DNA of 16,935 bases from an uncultured Clostridia bacterium (GCA_944392525.1 CALXXB010000033.1:1-16935); one strand, 5' to 3'. Counted from the first letter of the stretch, positions 7,510 to 15,590 are shown. Notes: generated by a model not told the origin, from the sequence alone. Numbers and translations are program-made.

Positions 7510-8025
7510 ATGGACAATAATGAAATTAATTCTATTATATTAAAAATCTATGATGAACAAAAGAAAACAGGTAATAAAATTGACAATATGCAAAAAATAA
7601 TTGATGAAAAAATAGGGGGCATGCAAGGACAAATAGGAGGCATGCAAGGACAAATAGGAGGCATGCAAGGACAAATGAAAGGCATGCAAGAGCAAATAGG
7701 AGGTATGCAAAGGCAAATAGAAAATTTGGAAAAACAATACGATGGATTACAAGGACAGGTAGTAAAGTTACAAGAGCAAGTAAGTGAAATACAAGTATCA
7801 GTGAATGAAATACCAGAAATAAAAGAAGAGGTAAGGACACTTAGTGGTAGCGTTGCAGTAATAGAAAAAGAACACGGAGATAAATTACAAATATTACTTG
7901 ATGTTGTTACTGGAAATAGCGAAAAAAATAAACAATTAGAGAAAAGAATAGAAAAAGATGAAAAAATTATAAATAGACATTCAGATGAAATTTATTATTT
8001 AAAAAAAGAAGTTCAAAATGGTTAA
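7510..8025 (+). CDS. Hypothetical coiled-coil protein with Gly/Met/Gln heptad repeats
   Basis: The preferred start is ATG 7510: AAGGAGG (7497-7503) abuts the earlier ATG at 7504 with no spacing but lies 6 nt from 7510. This gives 171 residues. Residues 35-69 are five IGGMQGQ-type heptads with Ile and Met in the core a/d positions; the seven-residue register continues less exactly (ENLEKQY, DGLQGQV, VKLQEQV) to about residue 98. The segment SVAVIEKEHGDKLQILLD (114-131), and a charged helical end, resemble a widespread class of clostridial hypothetical coiled-coil proteins (from memory). There is no signal peptide or transmembrane segment. The abundance of Gly in a coiled coil is unusual. The gene stands alone, with its own promoter and terminator, divergent from the HExxH protein gene. 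Function is unknown; a structural or oligomerisation role is a guess. Confidence 0.85.
   Translation: MDNNEINSIILKIYDEQKKTGNKIDNMQKIIDEKIGGMQGQIGGMQGQIGGMQGQMKGMQEQIGGMQRQIENLEKQYDGLQGQVVKLQEQVSEIQVSVNEIPEIKEEVRTLSGSVAVIEKEHGDKLQILLDVVTGNSEKNKQLEKRIEKDEKIINRHSDEIYYLKKEVQNG
7612..7737 (+). repeat. In-frame 21-bp tandem repeat (six units, decaying)
   Basis: Six 21-bp units start at 7612, 7633, 7654, 7675, 7696 and 7717. Units 2 and 3 are identical, unit 1 differs by one base, units 4 and 5 carry a few changes and unit 6 is degenerate. Each encodes one heptad and contains GCATGC or GTATGC. Because 21 bp is both in frame and one heptad, slippage would change length without breaking the coiled coil. 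Confidence 0.9.
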
Positions 8026-8064
8026 AAGCCTATTAGAACTTTTATACTAATAGGCTTTTATTTT
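8024..8064. terminator. Shared hairpin terminator between heptad-repeat gene and leuS
   Basis: AAAAGCCTATTAG (8024-8036) pairs perfectly with CTAATAGGCTTTT (8047-8059): a 13-bp stem with a 10-nt loop. It is followed by ATTTTATTTT on the plus strand and by TTTTAACC in the minus direction. It lies between the two convergent stop codons. Confidence 0.85.
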
Positions 8065-10486
8065 ATTTTACAACAATATTATAAATTTTATTTTTAACAT
8101 AAATTTCTTTCACAACTGATTTACCTTCTAGCTTTGAATCAATTGCTTCGTGTACTTTTTGTTTAACAGAAGTTTCATCTTCATCTAAAGAAATTTGAAC
8201 AGTTCCTTTTAATTTTCCGTTAAATTGAATAGGTAAAGTAATTTCATCAGCAATTGTCTTTGATTCATCATATTCAGGCCATTTTTGGTAAGCTAAATCT
8301 TCTTTTTCACCTAATACAGATTGACTAAGTTCTTCTGTAATATGAGGTGCAAATGGATTTAGTAATTGTAAAAATGTCTTGAATTCAGCTTTATTTATAG
8401 TTTTTTCTTTATAGAATTCATTTACCATTGTCATAAATGTAGATATACAAGTATTAAATTTCATTTCTTCAATATCTGAAGAAACCTTCTTAATAGCTCT
8501 GTGCATCATTTTTTCGAACTTAGAAGAATATTCATCTCCATCAACTAACATTGTTTGTAAATTCCATACTCTATCTAAGAATTTTGAACAACCTCTAATA
8601 CTTTCCATAGACCATGGTGCTGTTTGGTCAAATGGTCCCATAAACATTTCGTAAACTCTAAAGCTATCAGCTCCAAATTCATCAACAACTTCATCAGGAT
8701 TAACAACATTACCTTTTGATTTAGACATTTTTTCTCCATTGCTACCTAAAATCATACCATGAGAAGTTCTTTTTTGATATGGTTCTTTTGTTGGAACAAC
8801 TCCTATGTCATATAAGAATTTATGCCAAAATCTTGAATATAGTAAATGCAATGTTGTATGTTCCATACCTCCATTATACCAGTCAACAGGAGACCAGTAT
8901 TCTAAAGCTTCTTTTGAAGCTAAAGCCTTATCATTATGTGGATCCATATATCTTAAATAATACCAAGATGAACCAGCCCATTGAGGCATAGTATCAGTTT
9001 CTCTTGTAGCTTTTCCACCACAATGAGGACAAGTTGTATTTACCCAATCTGTATGTTTAGCTAAAGGAGATTCCCCATTTTCTCCTGGTTCATAATCTTC
9101 TATATCAGGTAATCTTAGTGGAAGTTCATCTTCTGGAATTGGAACCCATCCACATTTTTCACAATGAACCATTGGGATTGGTTCTCCCCAATAACGTTGT
9201 CTAGAAAATACCCAATCACGAAGTTTATAGTTTACTTGTTTTTTACCTATATTATTTTCTTCTAAATATTCAATAACTTTTTTCTTAGCATCTTTTACAG
9301 ACAAATCATTTAAAAATCCAGAATTAACTAAAACTCCAGTTTCAACATCTGTAAAAGCTTCTTTTTGTACGTCACAAACAATATTATCAGAATTTGATTT
9401 AATAACTTGTACTATTGGCAAATTAAATTTAGTTGCAAATTCATGGTCACGAGTATCATGTGCAGGAACAGCCATAATTGCACCTGTTCCATAAGTGATT
9501 AAAACATAATCTGATATCCAAATAGGAATTTCTTTTCCTGTTAATGGGTTTATTGCTTTAATACCTTTTACTTCACAACCTGTTTTATCTTTATTTAATT
9601 CTGATCTTTCAAAGTCTGATTTTAAAGCAGTTTTTCTTCTATATTCTTCTACTTCATCCATATTAGTTATTTTACTAGACAGTTTTTCAATAATATGATG
9701 TTCTGGTGCAACTACCATATATGTAGCACCAAATAATGTATCAGGTCTAGTTGTATAAACTGTTAAGGTCTCATCAGAATCTGCAATTTTAAATGTAACT
9801 TCAGCTCCTTCACTACGACCAATCCAATTTTTTTGTTGTGCTTTAATTTTATCTAAATAATCAACATCATCTAAATCATCAATTAATCTTTGTGCATATT
9901 CAGTTATTTTTAGCATCCATTGACTTTTCTCTTTTTGAACAACAGGGCTTCCACATCTCTCACATACACCATTTACAACTTCCTCGTTTGCTAGTCCTAC
10001 TTTACATCCCGTACAGAAGTTAATTGGCATAGTAGCTTTGTAAGCTAATCCGTGCTTATAAAGTTGGATAAAAATCCATTGTGTCCATTTATAATAATCA
10101 GGGTCTGTTGTATTAATTTCTCTTGACCAATCAAAAGAGAAACCTATTGATTTTAATTGTGATTTAAAATGTGCAATGTTTTTCTCTGTTGTAATTTTTG
10201 GATGGATGTGATTTTTAATTGCATAGTTTTCAGCAGGAAGACCAAATGCATCAAAACCTATTGGGAATAAAACATTATATCCTTGCATTCTTCTTTTTCT
10301 TGCTATAACGTCTAAAGCTGTATAGCTTCTTGGATGCCCGACATGAAGACCTTGTCCAGAAGGATAAGGAAATTCGATTAATCCATACCATTTCTTCATA
10401 GAGTAATCATCTTTTGCATTAAAAGTACCTTCACTATACCATTTTTCTTGCCATTTTTTTTCTATTTCTTTAAAATTATAAGCCAT
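8063..10486 (-). CDS. leuS: Leucyl-tRNA synthetase
   Basis: This class I synthetase attaches leucine to tRNA-Leu. From ATG 10486 ([13 protein letters not shown]) it has 807 residues, the normal bacterial length. HVGH (48-51) and KMSKS (586-590) are the ATP-binding signatures. A zinc-knuckle CTGC/CERC (158-178) precedes the CP1 editing domain, whose [14 protein letters not shown] (245-258) and [12 protein letters not shown] (340-351, with the universal editing Asp347) are intact. A second CxxC pair lies at 442-445 and 486-489. The frame stays open upstream to an ATG at 10558, but that would add 24 atypical residues and start upstream of the leuS promoter; AAAGGGG lies 8 nt before 10486, so the shorter start is right. 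The leader of about 28 nt leaves no room for a T-box. Confidence 0.97.
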   Translation of the reverse strand: MAYNFKEIEKKWQEKWYSEGTFNAKDDYSMKKWYGLIEFPYPSGQGLHVGHPRSYTALDVIARKRRMQGYNVLFPIGFDAFGLPAENYAIKNHIHPKITTEKNIAHFKSQLKSIGFSFDWSREINTTDPDYYKWTQWIFIQLYKHGLAYKATMPINFCTGCKVGLANEEVVNGVCERCGSPVVQKEKSQWMLKITEYAQRLIDDLDDVDYLDKIKAQQKNWIGRSEGAEVTFKIADSDETLTVYTTRPDTLFGATYMVVAPEHHIIEKLSSKITNMDEVEEYRRKTALKSDFERSELNKDKTGCEVKGIKAINPLTGKEIPIWISDYVLITYGTGAIMAVPAHDTRDHEFATKFNLPIVQVIKSNSDNIVCDVQKEAFTDVETGVLVNSGFLNDLSVKDAKKKVIEYLEENNIGKKQVNYKLRDWVFSRQRYWGEPIPMVHCEKCGWVPIPEDELPLRLPDIEDYEPGENGESPLAKHTDWVNTTCPHCGGKATRETDTMPQWAGSSWYYLRYMDPHNDKALASKEALEYWSPVDWYNGGMEHTTLHLLYSRFWHKFLYDIGVVPTKEPYQKRTSHGMILGSNGEKMSKSKGNVVNPDEVVDEFGADSFRVYEMFMGPFDQTAPWSMESIRGCSKFLDRVWNLQTMLVDGDEYSSKFEKMMHRAIKKVSSDIEEMKFNTCISTFMTMVNEFYKEKTINKAEFKTFLQLLNPFAPHITEELSQSVLGEKEDLAYQKWPEYDESKTIADEITLPIQFNGKLKGTVQISLDEDETSVKQKVHEAIDSKLEGKSVVKEIYVKNKIYNIVVK

Positions 10487-10520
10487 AAAAAAAGCCCCTT
10501 TCGCTAGTTTATTTTCCCGT

Positions 10521-10549
10521 ATTATATAACAAAAAATGGGATAAATCAA
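10521..10549 (-). promoter_or_regulatory. Sigma-A promoter of leuS
   Basis: Read on the minus strand, TTGATT (10549-10544) and TATAAT (10526-10521) are 17 bp apart, with a predicted start near 10514. Its -35 box lies 3 bp from that of the divergent HD operon. Confidence 0.7.
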
Positions 10550-10552
10550 GGG

Positions 10553-10581
10553 TTGCATAAAAAAACGAAAAATGTTAGAAT
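10553..10581 (+). promoter_or_regulatory. Promoter of the HD-HD-topB operon
   Basis: TTGCAT (10553-10558), a 17-bp spacer and TAGAAT (10576-10581) predict a start near 10588. That leaves only about 14 nt before the GTG start codon, just enough for the AGAGGTG ribosome binding site. Confidence 0.55.
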
Positions 10582-10601
10582 TGCTCCTAGAGGTGTAAAA
10601 A

Positions 10602-11381
10602 GTGATAGATATAACAAAAGCGAAAAAAGAATTTAAAAAATATGTAGAAAAATATGATATAAATAACCCAAAAATAAAACTAAAAATAGCCCATATAGAA
10701 AGAACATCTACAATTGCAAGAAAAATGGCAGAAAGTTTGGAATTATCAGAAGAGGATATAGAACTTGCAGAATTAATTGGTTTACTTCATGACATCGGAA
10801 GATTTGAACAAGTAAAAAGATATGGTACATTTGTGGACCATTTAAGTGAAAATCATGCAAAAATAGGGGTAGATATTCTATTTAAAGATGGTTTAATTAG
10901 AAATTTTATAGAAGATGATAAATATGATAGAATAATAGAACTTGCAATAATAAATCATAACAGAGATAAAAAGCAAATAACAGAAGATATAAGTGATAGA
11001 GAAGAATTGCATATTAAATTAATAAGAGACAGTGATAAAACAGATATTCTTTATATACTTACATTTGAAGATGAAAAATCAGTATGGGAATCTGATAATT
11101 TAGAAGATGAAAAATTTACAGATGAAATATATAGAGAATTTATAGAAGAACATAGCATTATCTATAAAAATAGAAAAACACATGCAGATGCATTGATTTG
11201 CCATTTTGCTTATGCATTTGATTTTAATTTCAATTATGGATTAAAATGCGTGTTAGACAATAAATATTATGAAAAATTATATAAAAGATTTAAGTTTAAA
11301 GATGAAGAAACTAATAATAGATTTAAAGAAATTTATAATGTAACAAATAATTATATAAAGGAAAGATTGAAGGCGAAATAA
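10602..11381 (+). CDS. HD-domain metal-dependent phosphohydrolase (first tandem copy)
   Basis: This 259-residue HD-superfamily protein starts at GTG 10602, 6 nt after AGAGGTG. The metal-binding set is visible: His31, His63-Asp64 in [13 protein letters not shown], and Asp143 in LIRDSDKTD; His85 (ENHAKIG) and His119 (INHNRD) are further conserved candidates for a second metal. Members hydrolyse phosphomonoester or phosphodiester bonds in nucleotides and signalling molecules, but no substrate can be assigned. It is soluble, with no membrane segment. The stop overlaps the next start as TAATG, so the two copies are translationally coupled. It shares 60 of the first 120 residues with the second copy in ungapped alignment. 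RDSDKTD, where the second copy has the more usual RDADKLD, suggests it has diverged further. Confidence 0.88.
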   Translation: MIDITKAKKEFKKYVEKYDINNPKIKLKIAHIERTSTIARKMAESLELSEEDIELAELIGLLHDIGRFEQVKRYGTFVDHLSENHAKIGVDILFKDGLIRNFIEDDKYDRIIELAIINHNRDKKQITEDISDREELHIKLIRDSDKTDILYILTFEDEKSVWESDNLEDEKFTDEIYREFIEEHSIIYKNRKTHADALICHFAYAFDFNFNYGLKCVLDNKYYEKLYKRFKFKDEETNNRFKEIYNVTNNYIKERLKAK

Positions 11382-12160
11382 TGATTGATTTAGAAAAATG
11401 TAAAAAGGAATTTTTAAAATATACAGAAGAATTTGATTTAGAAAAAGATGGAATAAAAAGAAAACAATTACACTCATTAAGAGTGATGGAAGAAAGTAAA
11501 AATGTGGCAGAGGCATTAAAGTTAAGCAGAGAGAAGGTAGAACTAGCAGAATTAATAGGGCTTCTTCACGATATAGGAAGATTTGAACAATATAATAGAG
11601 GTAATACCTATCTTAATGAAATGTTATTAGATCATGCTAATTTAGGAGTAGAAGTATTAGTAAAAGATGATTATATAAAGAAATATATAGATGATGAGAA
11701 ATATATTCCTATAATGCTTAAAGCAATAAAGAATCATAACAAATTTAAAATAGAAGATGGACTAAATGATGAAGAGTTATTATTTGCAAAAATTATAAGA
11801 GATGCAGATAAATTAGATATTTTTTATGAAGGTGCAGAAATATATTGGAATACTCAAAGAGAAAAAGAAAATGTGGAAAACAGTAAAATAAGTGTAAAAA
11901 TAGAACAACAATTTAAAGCAGAAAGACCAGTTAGAAAATATGGTAATGAAAGAAATGATACAGTAGATGGATTATTAATATTATTATCATATATATATGA
12001 CATTAACTTTAAAGAAACATTAGAAATAATAAATAAAGAAAACTATGTAAATAGAATTTTAGATAGATTTGATTTTAAAGATGAAGAAACAAAAGAACAA
12101 ATGGAAAAGTTAAAAAAGATATTACTTAGGTTTATAAGATTATCTTTAAGAAAAAATTAA
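11381..12160 (+). CDS. HD-domain metal-dependent phosphohydrolase (second tandem copy)
   Basis: This is also 259 residues and paralogous to the gene before it. His31, His63-Asp64 ([10 protein letters not shown]), His85 (LDHANLG), His119 (KNHNKF) and Asp141 (RDADKLDIF) occupy the same or nearly the same positions. RDADKLD is the common form in clostridial HD proteins. Its ATG shares one base with the upstream TAA, and only a weak GAAGG precedes it, which suggests dependence on translation of the first gene. Both C-termini share RF-x-FKDEET before diverging. topB follows 14 bp later. The substrate is unknown; a heterodimer with the first copy is possible (inference). Confidence 0.88.
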   Translation: MIDLEKCKKEFLKYTEEFDLEKDGIKRKQLHSLRVMEESKNVAEALKLSREKVELAELIGLLHDIGRFEQYNRGNTYLNEMLLDHANLGVEVLVKDDYIKKYIDDEKYIPIMLKAIKNHNKFKIEDGLNDEELLFAKIIRDADKLDIFYEGAEIYWNTQREKENVENSKISVKIEQQFKAERPVRKYGNERNDTVDGLLILLSYIYDINFKETLEIINKENYVNRILDRFDFKDEETKEQMEKLKKILLRFIRLSLRKN

Positions 12161-12174
12161 AAAGGATGATAAAA

Positions 12175-14154
12175 TTGGGCAAAAAATTAATAATAACAGA
12201 GAAGCCATCTGTTGCTATGGAATTTGCTAAAGCATTAAAGATAACAACTAAAAGAAAAGATGGATATTTAGAGTCAGAAGAATGGATAATTACTTGGTGT
12301 GTAGGACATCTAGTAACAATGAGCTATCCAGAAAAATATGATGAGAAATTAAAATATTGGAGATTAGATACACTTCCTTTTATACCAAAAGAGTGGAAAT
12401 ATGAAATTATTCCTCAAGTTCAAAAACAATTTAATATAGTGCAAGGTCTACTTCAAAGAGAAGATGTTGAAGTAATATATAATGCTGGAGACTCAGGAAG
12501 AGAGGGCGAATATATCCAAAGATTAGTATTTATGATGGCAAAACCTAATCCAAATGCAAAAATGAAAAGAGTTTGGATAGATTCTCAAACAGAGGAAGAA
12601 ATATTAAGAGGAATAAGAGAAGCAAAAGATTTATCAGAATATGATAGTTTATCTGATAGCGCGTATTTAAGAGCAAAAGAGGATTATCTAATAGGAATAA
12701 ATTTTTCAAGATTATTATCAATAATATATGGAAGAAATTTAGCAAATAAAATAAATGAAGATAAAGCATCTATTTCAGTAGGAAGGGTAATGACTTGTGT
12801 TCTCGGAATGGTTGTCTCTAGAGAAAGAGAGATTAGAAATTTTAAGAAAACAAAATATTATAAGATACAAGGATTATTTGGAAGTAAAGAATCAAGTTTT
12901 AAAGCAGAGTGGAAAGTAAATGAAAATTCTACAATGTTTGAATCACCTAAATTATACAACGAATCAGGATTTAAGAAAGAAGATGAAGCAAAAGAATTTA
13001 TTAAAAGTTTAGCAGGTAAAAGTGCTAAAATAGTAGAACTAAAAAAGTCAAAACAAAAAGAAAATCCACCACTTTTATTCAATTTAGCAGAAATACAAAA
13101 TCAATGTACAAAAAGATTCAAAATTAAACCAGATGAAACACTAGAGATAATACAAAATTTGTATGAAAAAAAATTGGTTACATATCCTAGAACAGATGCT
13201 AGAGTTTTGTCAACAGCTGTAGCAAAAGAGATTACTAAAAATTTAAATGGACTCGCAAGAGGGTATAAAGATGAAGAAGTACAGGTATATATAAAAAAAA
13301 TGGTAGATGAAAAATATTCTACTAATTTAGTTAAAACAAAGTATGTAAATGATAGCAAAATAACAGACCACTATGCAATTATTCCAACGGGACAAGGTTT
13401 TGAAAATTTTAATAATTTACCAGAATTACATAAAAAAGTTTATAAAGTAATTGTAAATAGATTTTTAGCAATATTTTATCCACCAGCTGAATATCAAAAG
13501 ATACAAGTAACATTAGAAATAGAAAATGGTGAGAAAAAAGAAAATTTCTTTGCAAGCGAAAAAGTATGTATAAAACAAGGATTTTTAGAGATTCTAAAAC
13601 CTGAAAAAGCAAATAGCAAAAAGAAAGAAGAAAGCAAAAAAGATAATGAAATAGATAACGATGAAAATGAAGATAAACAGGAAAACAATATAGAAATATT
13701 AAAGAGTTTGAAAAAAGGACAAGTTCTTGAAGCGGAAAATTATGAACTAAAGGAAGCGGAAACCTCACCTCCTTCTAGATATAATTCAGGTTCTATAATT
13801 CTTGCAATGGAAAATGCGGGGAAATTAATAGAAGATGAAGAATTAAGGGAACAAATAAAAGGAGCAGGAATTGGTACTAGTGCAACAAGAGCAGAGATTA
13901 TAAAAAAATTAGAAAAAATAAAATATATAGAGATTAACAAAAAAACTCAAATAATAACGCCTACTTTAAAGGGTGAGACTATATATGATATTGTATATCA
14001 GTCTATGCCAGATATGTTGAATCCCAAATTGACAGCAAGTTGGGAAAAAGGTCTAGATATGGTAGCAAAGAAGGAAATAAAACCAGAAGTATTTATGGGT
14101 AAACTAACAAATTATATAAATTCAAAATTCAATAAATTGGTTATAAAGATGTAA
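12175..14154 (+). CDS. topB: DNA topoisomerase III (type IA)
   Basis: A type IA topoisomerase that breaks one DNA strand through a 5'-phosphotyrosine to decatenate or relax DNA. The preferred start is TTG 12175, 8 nt after AAAGGA, giving MGKKLIITEKPSVA (659 residues); ATG 12166 lies inside the ribosome binding site and would add three residues. The Toprim domain has the acidic residue in ITEKPSVA and NAGDSGREGEYIQR (about 103-116). The catalytic Tyr is in LVTYPRTDAR (Tyr337), and GAGIGTSATRAEII (about 563-576) is the family's late motif. A Lys/Glu/Asn-rich linker (about 476-507) interrupts the C-terminal part, and no zinc fingers follow. It is last in the HD-HD-topB operon. No conjugation genes are nearby, so nothing suggests an integrative element. 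Confidence 0.93.
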   Translation: MGKKLIITEKPSVAMEFAKALKITTKRKDGYLESEEWIITWCVGHLVTMSYPEKYDEKLKYWRLDTLPFIPKEWKYEIIPQVQKQFNIVQGLLQREDVEVIYNAGDSGREGEYIQRLVFMMAKPNPNAKMKRVWIDSQTEEEILRGIREAKDLSEYDSLSDSAYLRAKEDYLIGINFSRLLSIIYGRNLANKINEDKASISVGRVMTCVLGMVVSREREIRNFKKTKYYKIQGLFGSKESSFKAEWKVNENSTMFESPKLYNESGFKKEDEAKEFIKSLAGKSAKIVELKKSKQKENPPLLFNLAEIQNQCTKRFKIKPDETLEIIQNLYEKKLVTYPRTDARVLSTAVAKEITKNLNGLARGYKDEEVQVYIKKMVDEKYSTNLVKTKYVNDSKITDHYAIIPTGQGFENFNNLPELHKKVYKVIVNRFLAIFYPPAEYQKIQVTLEIENGEKKENFFASEKVCIKQGFLEILKPEKANSKKKEESKKDNEIDNDENEDKQENNIEILKSLKKGQVLEAENYELKEAETSPPSRYNSGSIILAMENAGKLIEDEELREQIKGAGIGTSATRAEIIKKLEKIKYIEINKKTQIITPTLKGETIYDIVYQSMPDMLNPKLTASWEKGLDMVAKKEIKPEVFMGKLTNYINSKFNKLVIKM

Positions 14155-14159
14155 TTAAT

Positions 14160-14188
14160 TTGTTAATCTAGAATAAAAATGCTATAAT
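14160..14188 (+). promoter_or_regulatory. Promoter of the orphan 203-residue gene
   Basis: TTGTTA (14160-14165), a 17-bp spacer and a perfect TATAAT (14183-14188) predict a start near 14195 and a leader of about 57 nt. Confidence 0.6.
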
Positions 14189-14195
14189 GAAAAAC

Positions 14196-14212
14196 ATATA
14201 GCTATGCTATAT
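14196..14212 (+). other. Small hairpin/palindrome at the predicted transcript 5' end
   Basis: ATATAGC-TAT-GCTATAT forms a perfect 7-bp stem with a 3-nt loop immediately after the predicted start site. It may stabilise the mRNA 5' end or be an operator; neither can be decided from sequence. Confidence 0.4.
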
Positions 14213-14251
14213 TGCAAGGATGGTATTTGAAGCAAAGAGAAAGGAACGAGA

Positions 14252-14863
14252 ATGGAACTGCATAATGCTGATTTTCCGAAGAGTATTCTGCTTAGTGTAC
14301 CAAAAGGAAAGGCATGGACTATTGGAGGACAAACATTTTCTACTGATGATTTGCCAAAAAAGTTGCAAGCAACTTTCGTATCACTAGAGGACGTGAAAAT
14401 GGCGTGGAGGAGGACTACACTTGTAAAGTATTCTGTTGAGCCAATTTTTAGTCTACGACTAATGAGTATACAAGATGAATATGGCAATGAATACTATGAT
14501 GTGGAAAGTATAAACCGAGTATGTGGTCTTATTTCACAGCCGGGAATAAAAATAGTCAGAAGTGCTGTTTTTCAGGATCAGTTTGTTGAACAAAATACAA
14601 ACGAGAAGCCATATTGGATATATAATCCAAATGATAAATACCACGCAATGTTTTCAGATAAAGGCGTGGTTTGGAAAACAAGTGTTATAGGTTGTGATAG
14701 TGGTTACTACTACGAATGTTATAAGAGTAGGAATGATTGTGTGTTTAAAAAAGTTGGCGACAGAGACCAGATATCAAGAGAACCAAGAGCGGTAAAGCCT
14801 GTTGTTTTTTTCGATGCTAGAGCTTTTGTAAAATCACAAACGATGAGCCTAGCATTTGCTTAA
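14252..14863 (+). CDS. Orphan hypothetical protein of atypical base composition
   Basis: I do not recognise this 203-residue protein. The ATG follows AAAGGA with 6-nt spacing. It is soluble-looking and rich in aromatic residues (YWIYNPNDKYHAMF, SGYYYECY), with Cys at 91, 148, 156 and 163; the last three could pair or bind metal. There is no signal peptide, transmembrane segment or known motif. Composition differs from its surroundings: three 60-base rows inside the gene hold 24, 20 and 26 G+C, against 16 and 16 in two sampled topB rows. Codons such as CTG, CGA and AGG, rare nearby, appear. It has its own promoter, 5' hairpin and terminator, so it is a single-gene unit inserted between topB and plsC. 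Recent acquisition is likely. Function is unknown. Confidence 0.75.
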   Translation: MELHNADFPKSILLSVPKGKAWTIGGQTFSTDDLPKKLQATFVSLEDVKMAWRRTTLVKYSVEPIFSLRLMSIQDEYGNEYYDVESINRVCGLISQPGIKIVRSAVFQDQFVEQNTNEKPYWIYNPNDKYHAMFSDKGVVWKTSVIGCDSGYYYECYKSRNDCVFKKVGDRDQISREPRAVKPVVFFDARAFVKSQTMSLAFA

Positions 14864-14868
14864 GTACT

Positions 14869-14906
14869 AACAATAAAGTCCCTTTTAATAGGGACTTTAT
14901 TGTTTT
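14869..14906. terminator. Strong hairpin terminator of the orphan gene, overlapping the plsC end
   Basis: A perfect 14-bp stem (14869-14882 with 14891-14904), core AATAAAGTCCC/GGGACTTTATT, has an 8-nt loop and a T-rich 3' arm. The plsC stop codon (14897-14899) lies inside the right arm. In the minus direction no T-run follows, so it is probably mainly a forward terminator. Confidence 0.85.
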
Positions 14907-15466
14907 AAACTATATATTTTTTTTATTAATTTATGAGATTCCTCTTTTAAGTTTGATTTGCTTTTTAATAATTTTTTATCTAGAAAATAAGGTTCTCCAA
15001 AAATAACTTTAACTTTTGAAAAAAATTTAGGTCTTCTAGTAATAAAAACAGGAATAATTGGAACATCTAATTTAGCAGCTATAAATGTTGGACCATTATG
15101 AATTTTCTTACCAACATCTTCTTCTTTTTTTATTACGCCCCCCTCTGGGAATATTAATAATTCACAAGGAGCATCATTTTTTAAAACATTTAAAGAATGT
15201 AATAAACTTTTTATATCAACCCTTTTTCTATCTACAGGAAATACATTATAATGCTTTAGAATTTTTGAGACTAATTTATTTTTAAATATTTCAGATTTTG
15301 CCATAATAGATAGATTTTCAGATACAGGATATATAAAAAATGGGTCAAAAACACTAGAATGATTAGGACAAATTAAAAATCTATCATATTTTTGTAAGTT
15401 TTCAGTATTATAATATTGAACACGAAATAGTAATTTACAAAAAAGAAATTTTATAAAATTTTTCAT
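14897..15466 (-). CDS. plsC: 1-acyl-sn-glycerol-3-phosphate acyltransferase (PlsC family)
   Basis: This protein adds the second acyl chain to lysophosphatidic acid, giving phosphatidic acid for membrane lipids. It has 189 residues, short but within the range of clostridial members. Motif I is CPNHSSVFDP (33-42: His36, Asp41, the HX4D catalytic pair). NVFPVDRKR (74-82) carries motif II, LIFPEGGV (104-111) is motif III with Gly-Gly where FPEGTR is usual, and VPIIPVFI (135-142) is motif IV. The N-terminus FIKFLFCKLLFRV is hydrophobic and amphipathic and suggests peripheral membrane attachment. The start has AGAGAGG upstream and a consensus promoter 34 bp away. Specificity within the family is inferred. 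Confidence 0.9.
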   Translation of the reverse strand: MKNFIKFLFCKLLFRVQYYNTENLQKYDRFLICPNHSSVFDPFFIYPVSENLSIMAKSEIFKNKLVSKILKHYNVFPVDRKRVDIKSLLHSLNVLKNDAPCELLIFPEGGVIKKEEDVGKKIHNGPTFIAAKLDVPIIPVFITRRPKFFSKVKVIFGEPYFLDKKLLKSKSNLKEESHKLIKKIYSLKQ

Positions 15467-15499
15467 AGAATGTAACCTCTCTGTTTATATTTTATTTTT

Positions 15500-15528
15500 A
15501 TTATATAAATAAGAAAATGTAATGTCAA
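15500..15528 (-). promoter_or_regulatory. Consensus sigma-A promoter of plsC
   Basis: On the minus strand TTGACA (15528-15523), a 17-bp spacer and TATAAT (15505-15500) match both hexamers perfectly. The predicted start near 15493 gives a leader of about 27 nt. Confidence 0.75.
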
Positions 15529-15531
15529 TAA

Positions 15532-15560
15532 TTGACAAAAAGCGATGATTTTGGTATAAC
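15532..15560 (+). promoter_or_regulatory. Sigma-A promoter of the membrane protein-mfd operon
   Basis: TTGACA (15532-15537), a 17-bp spacer and TATAAC (15555-15560) predict a start near 15567, about 24 nt before the ATG. Together with the plsC -35 box it forms the palindrome TGTCAATAATTGACA (15523-15537). Confidence 0.7.
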
Positions 15561-15590
15561 ATATATATACAAAAGAGAGGAGAGGTACAT

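Noticed and set aside
7612..7737. Tandem repeats considered as a CRISPR array
   Set aside because: Units are contiguous without spacers, in frame, and encode a coiled-coil heptad.
10487..10558. N-terminal extension of leuS starting at 10558
   Set aside because: It lacks family similarity, and its start lies upstream of the predicted leuS promoter; the ATG at 10486 gives the normal length and has a ribosome binding site.
12480..12520. Toprim motif of TopB reads DSGREGE instead of the textbook DxDREGE
   Set aside because: From memory, DxGREGE variants are common in bacterial topoisomerase III proteins, so this is not evidence of an inactive enzyme.
12175..14154. topB as a marker of an integrative conjugative element
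   Set aside because: No relaxase, coupling protein, integrase or repeats are nearby, and the gene is cotranscribed with HD genes in ordinary composition; it looks chromosomal.
14155..14175. Terminator directly after topB
   Set aside because: Only a short ATTAA/TTAAT pairing is present with no T-run; too weak to call.
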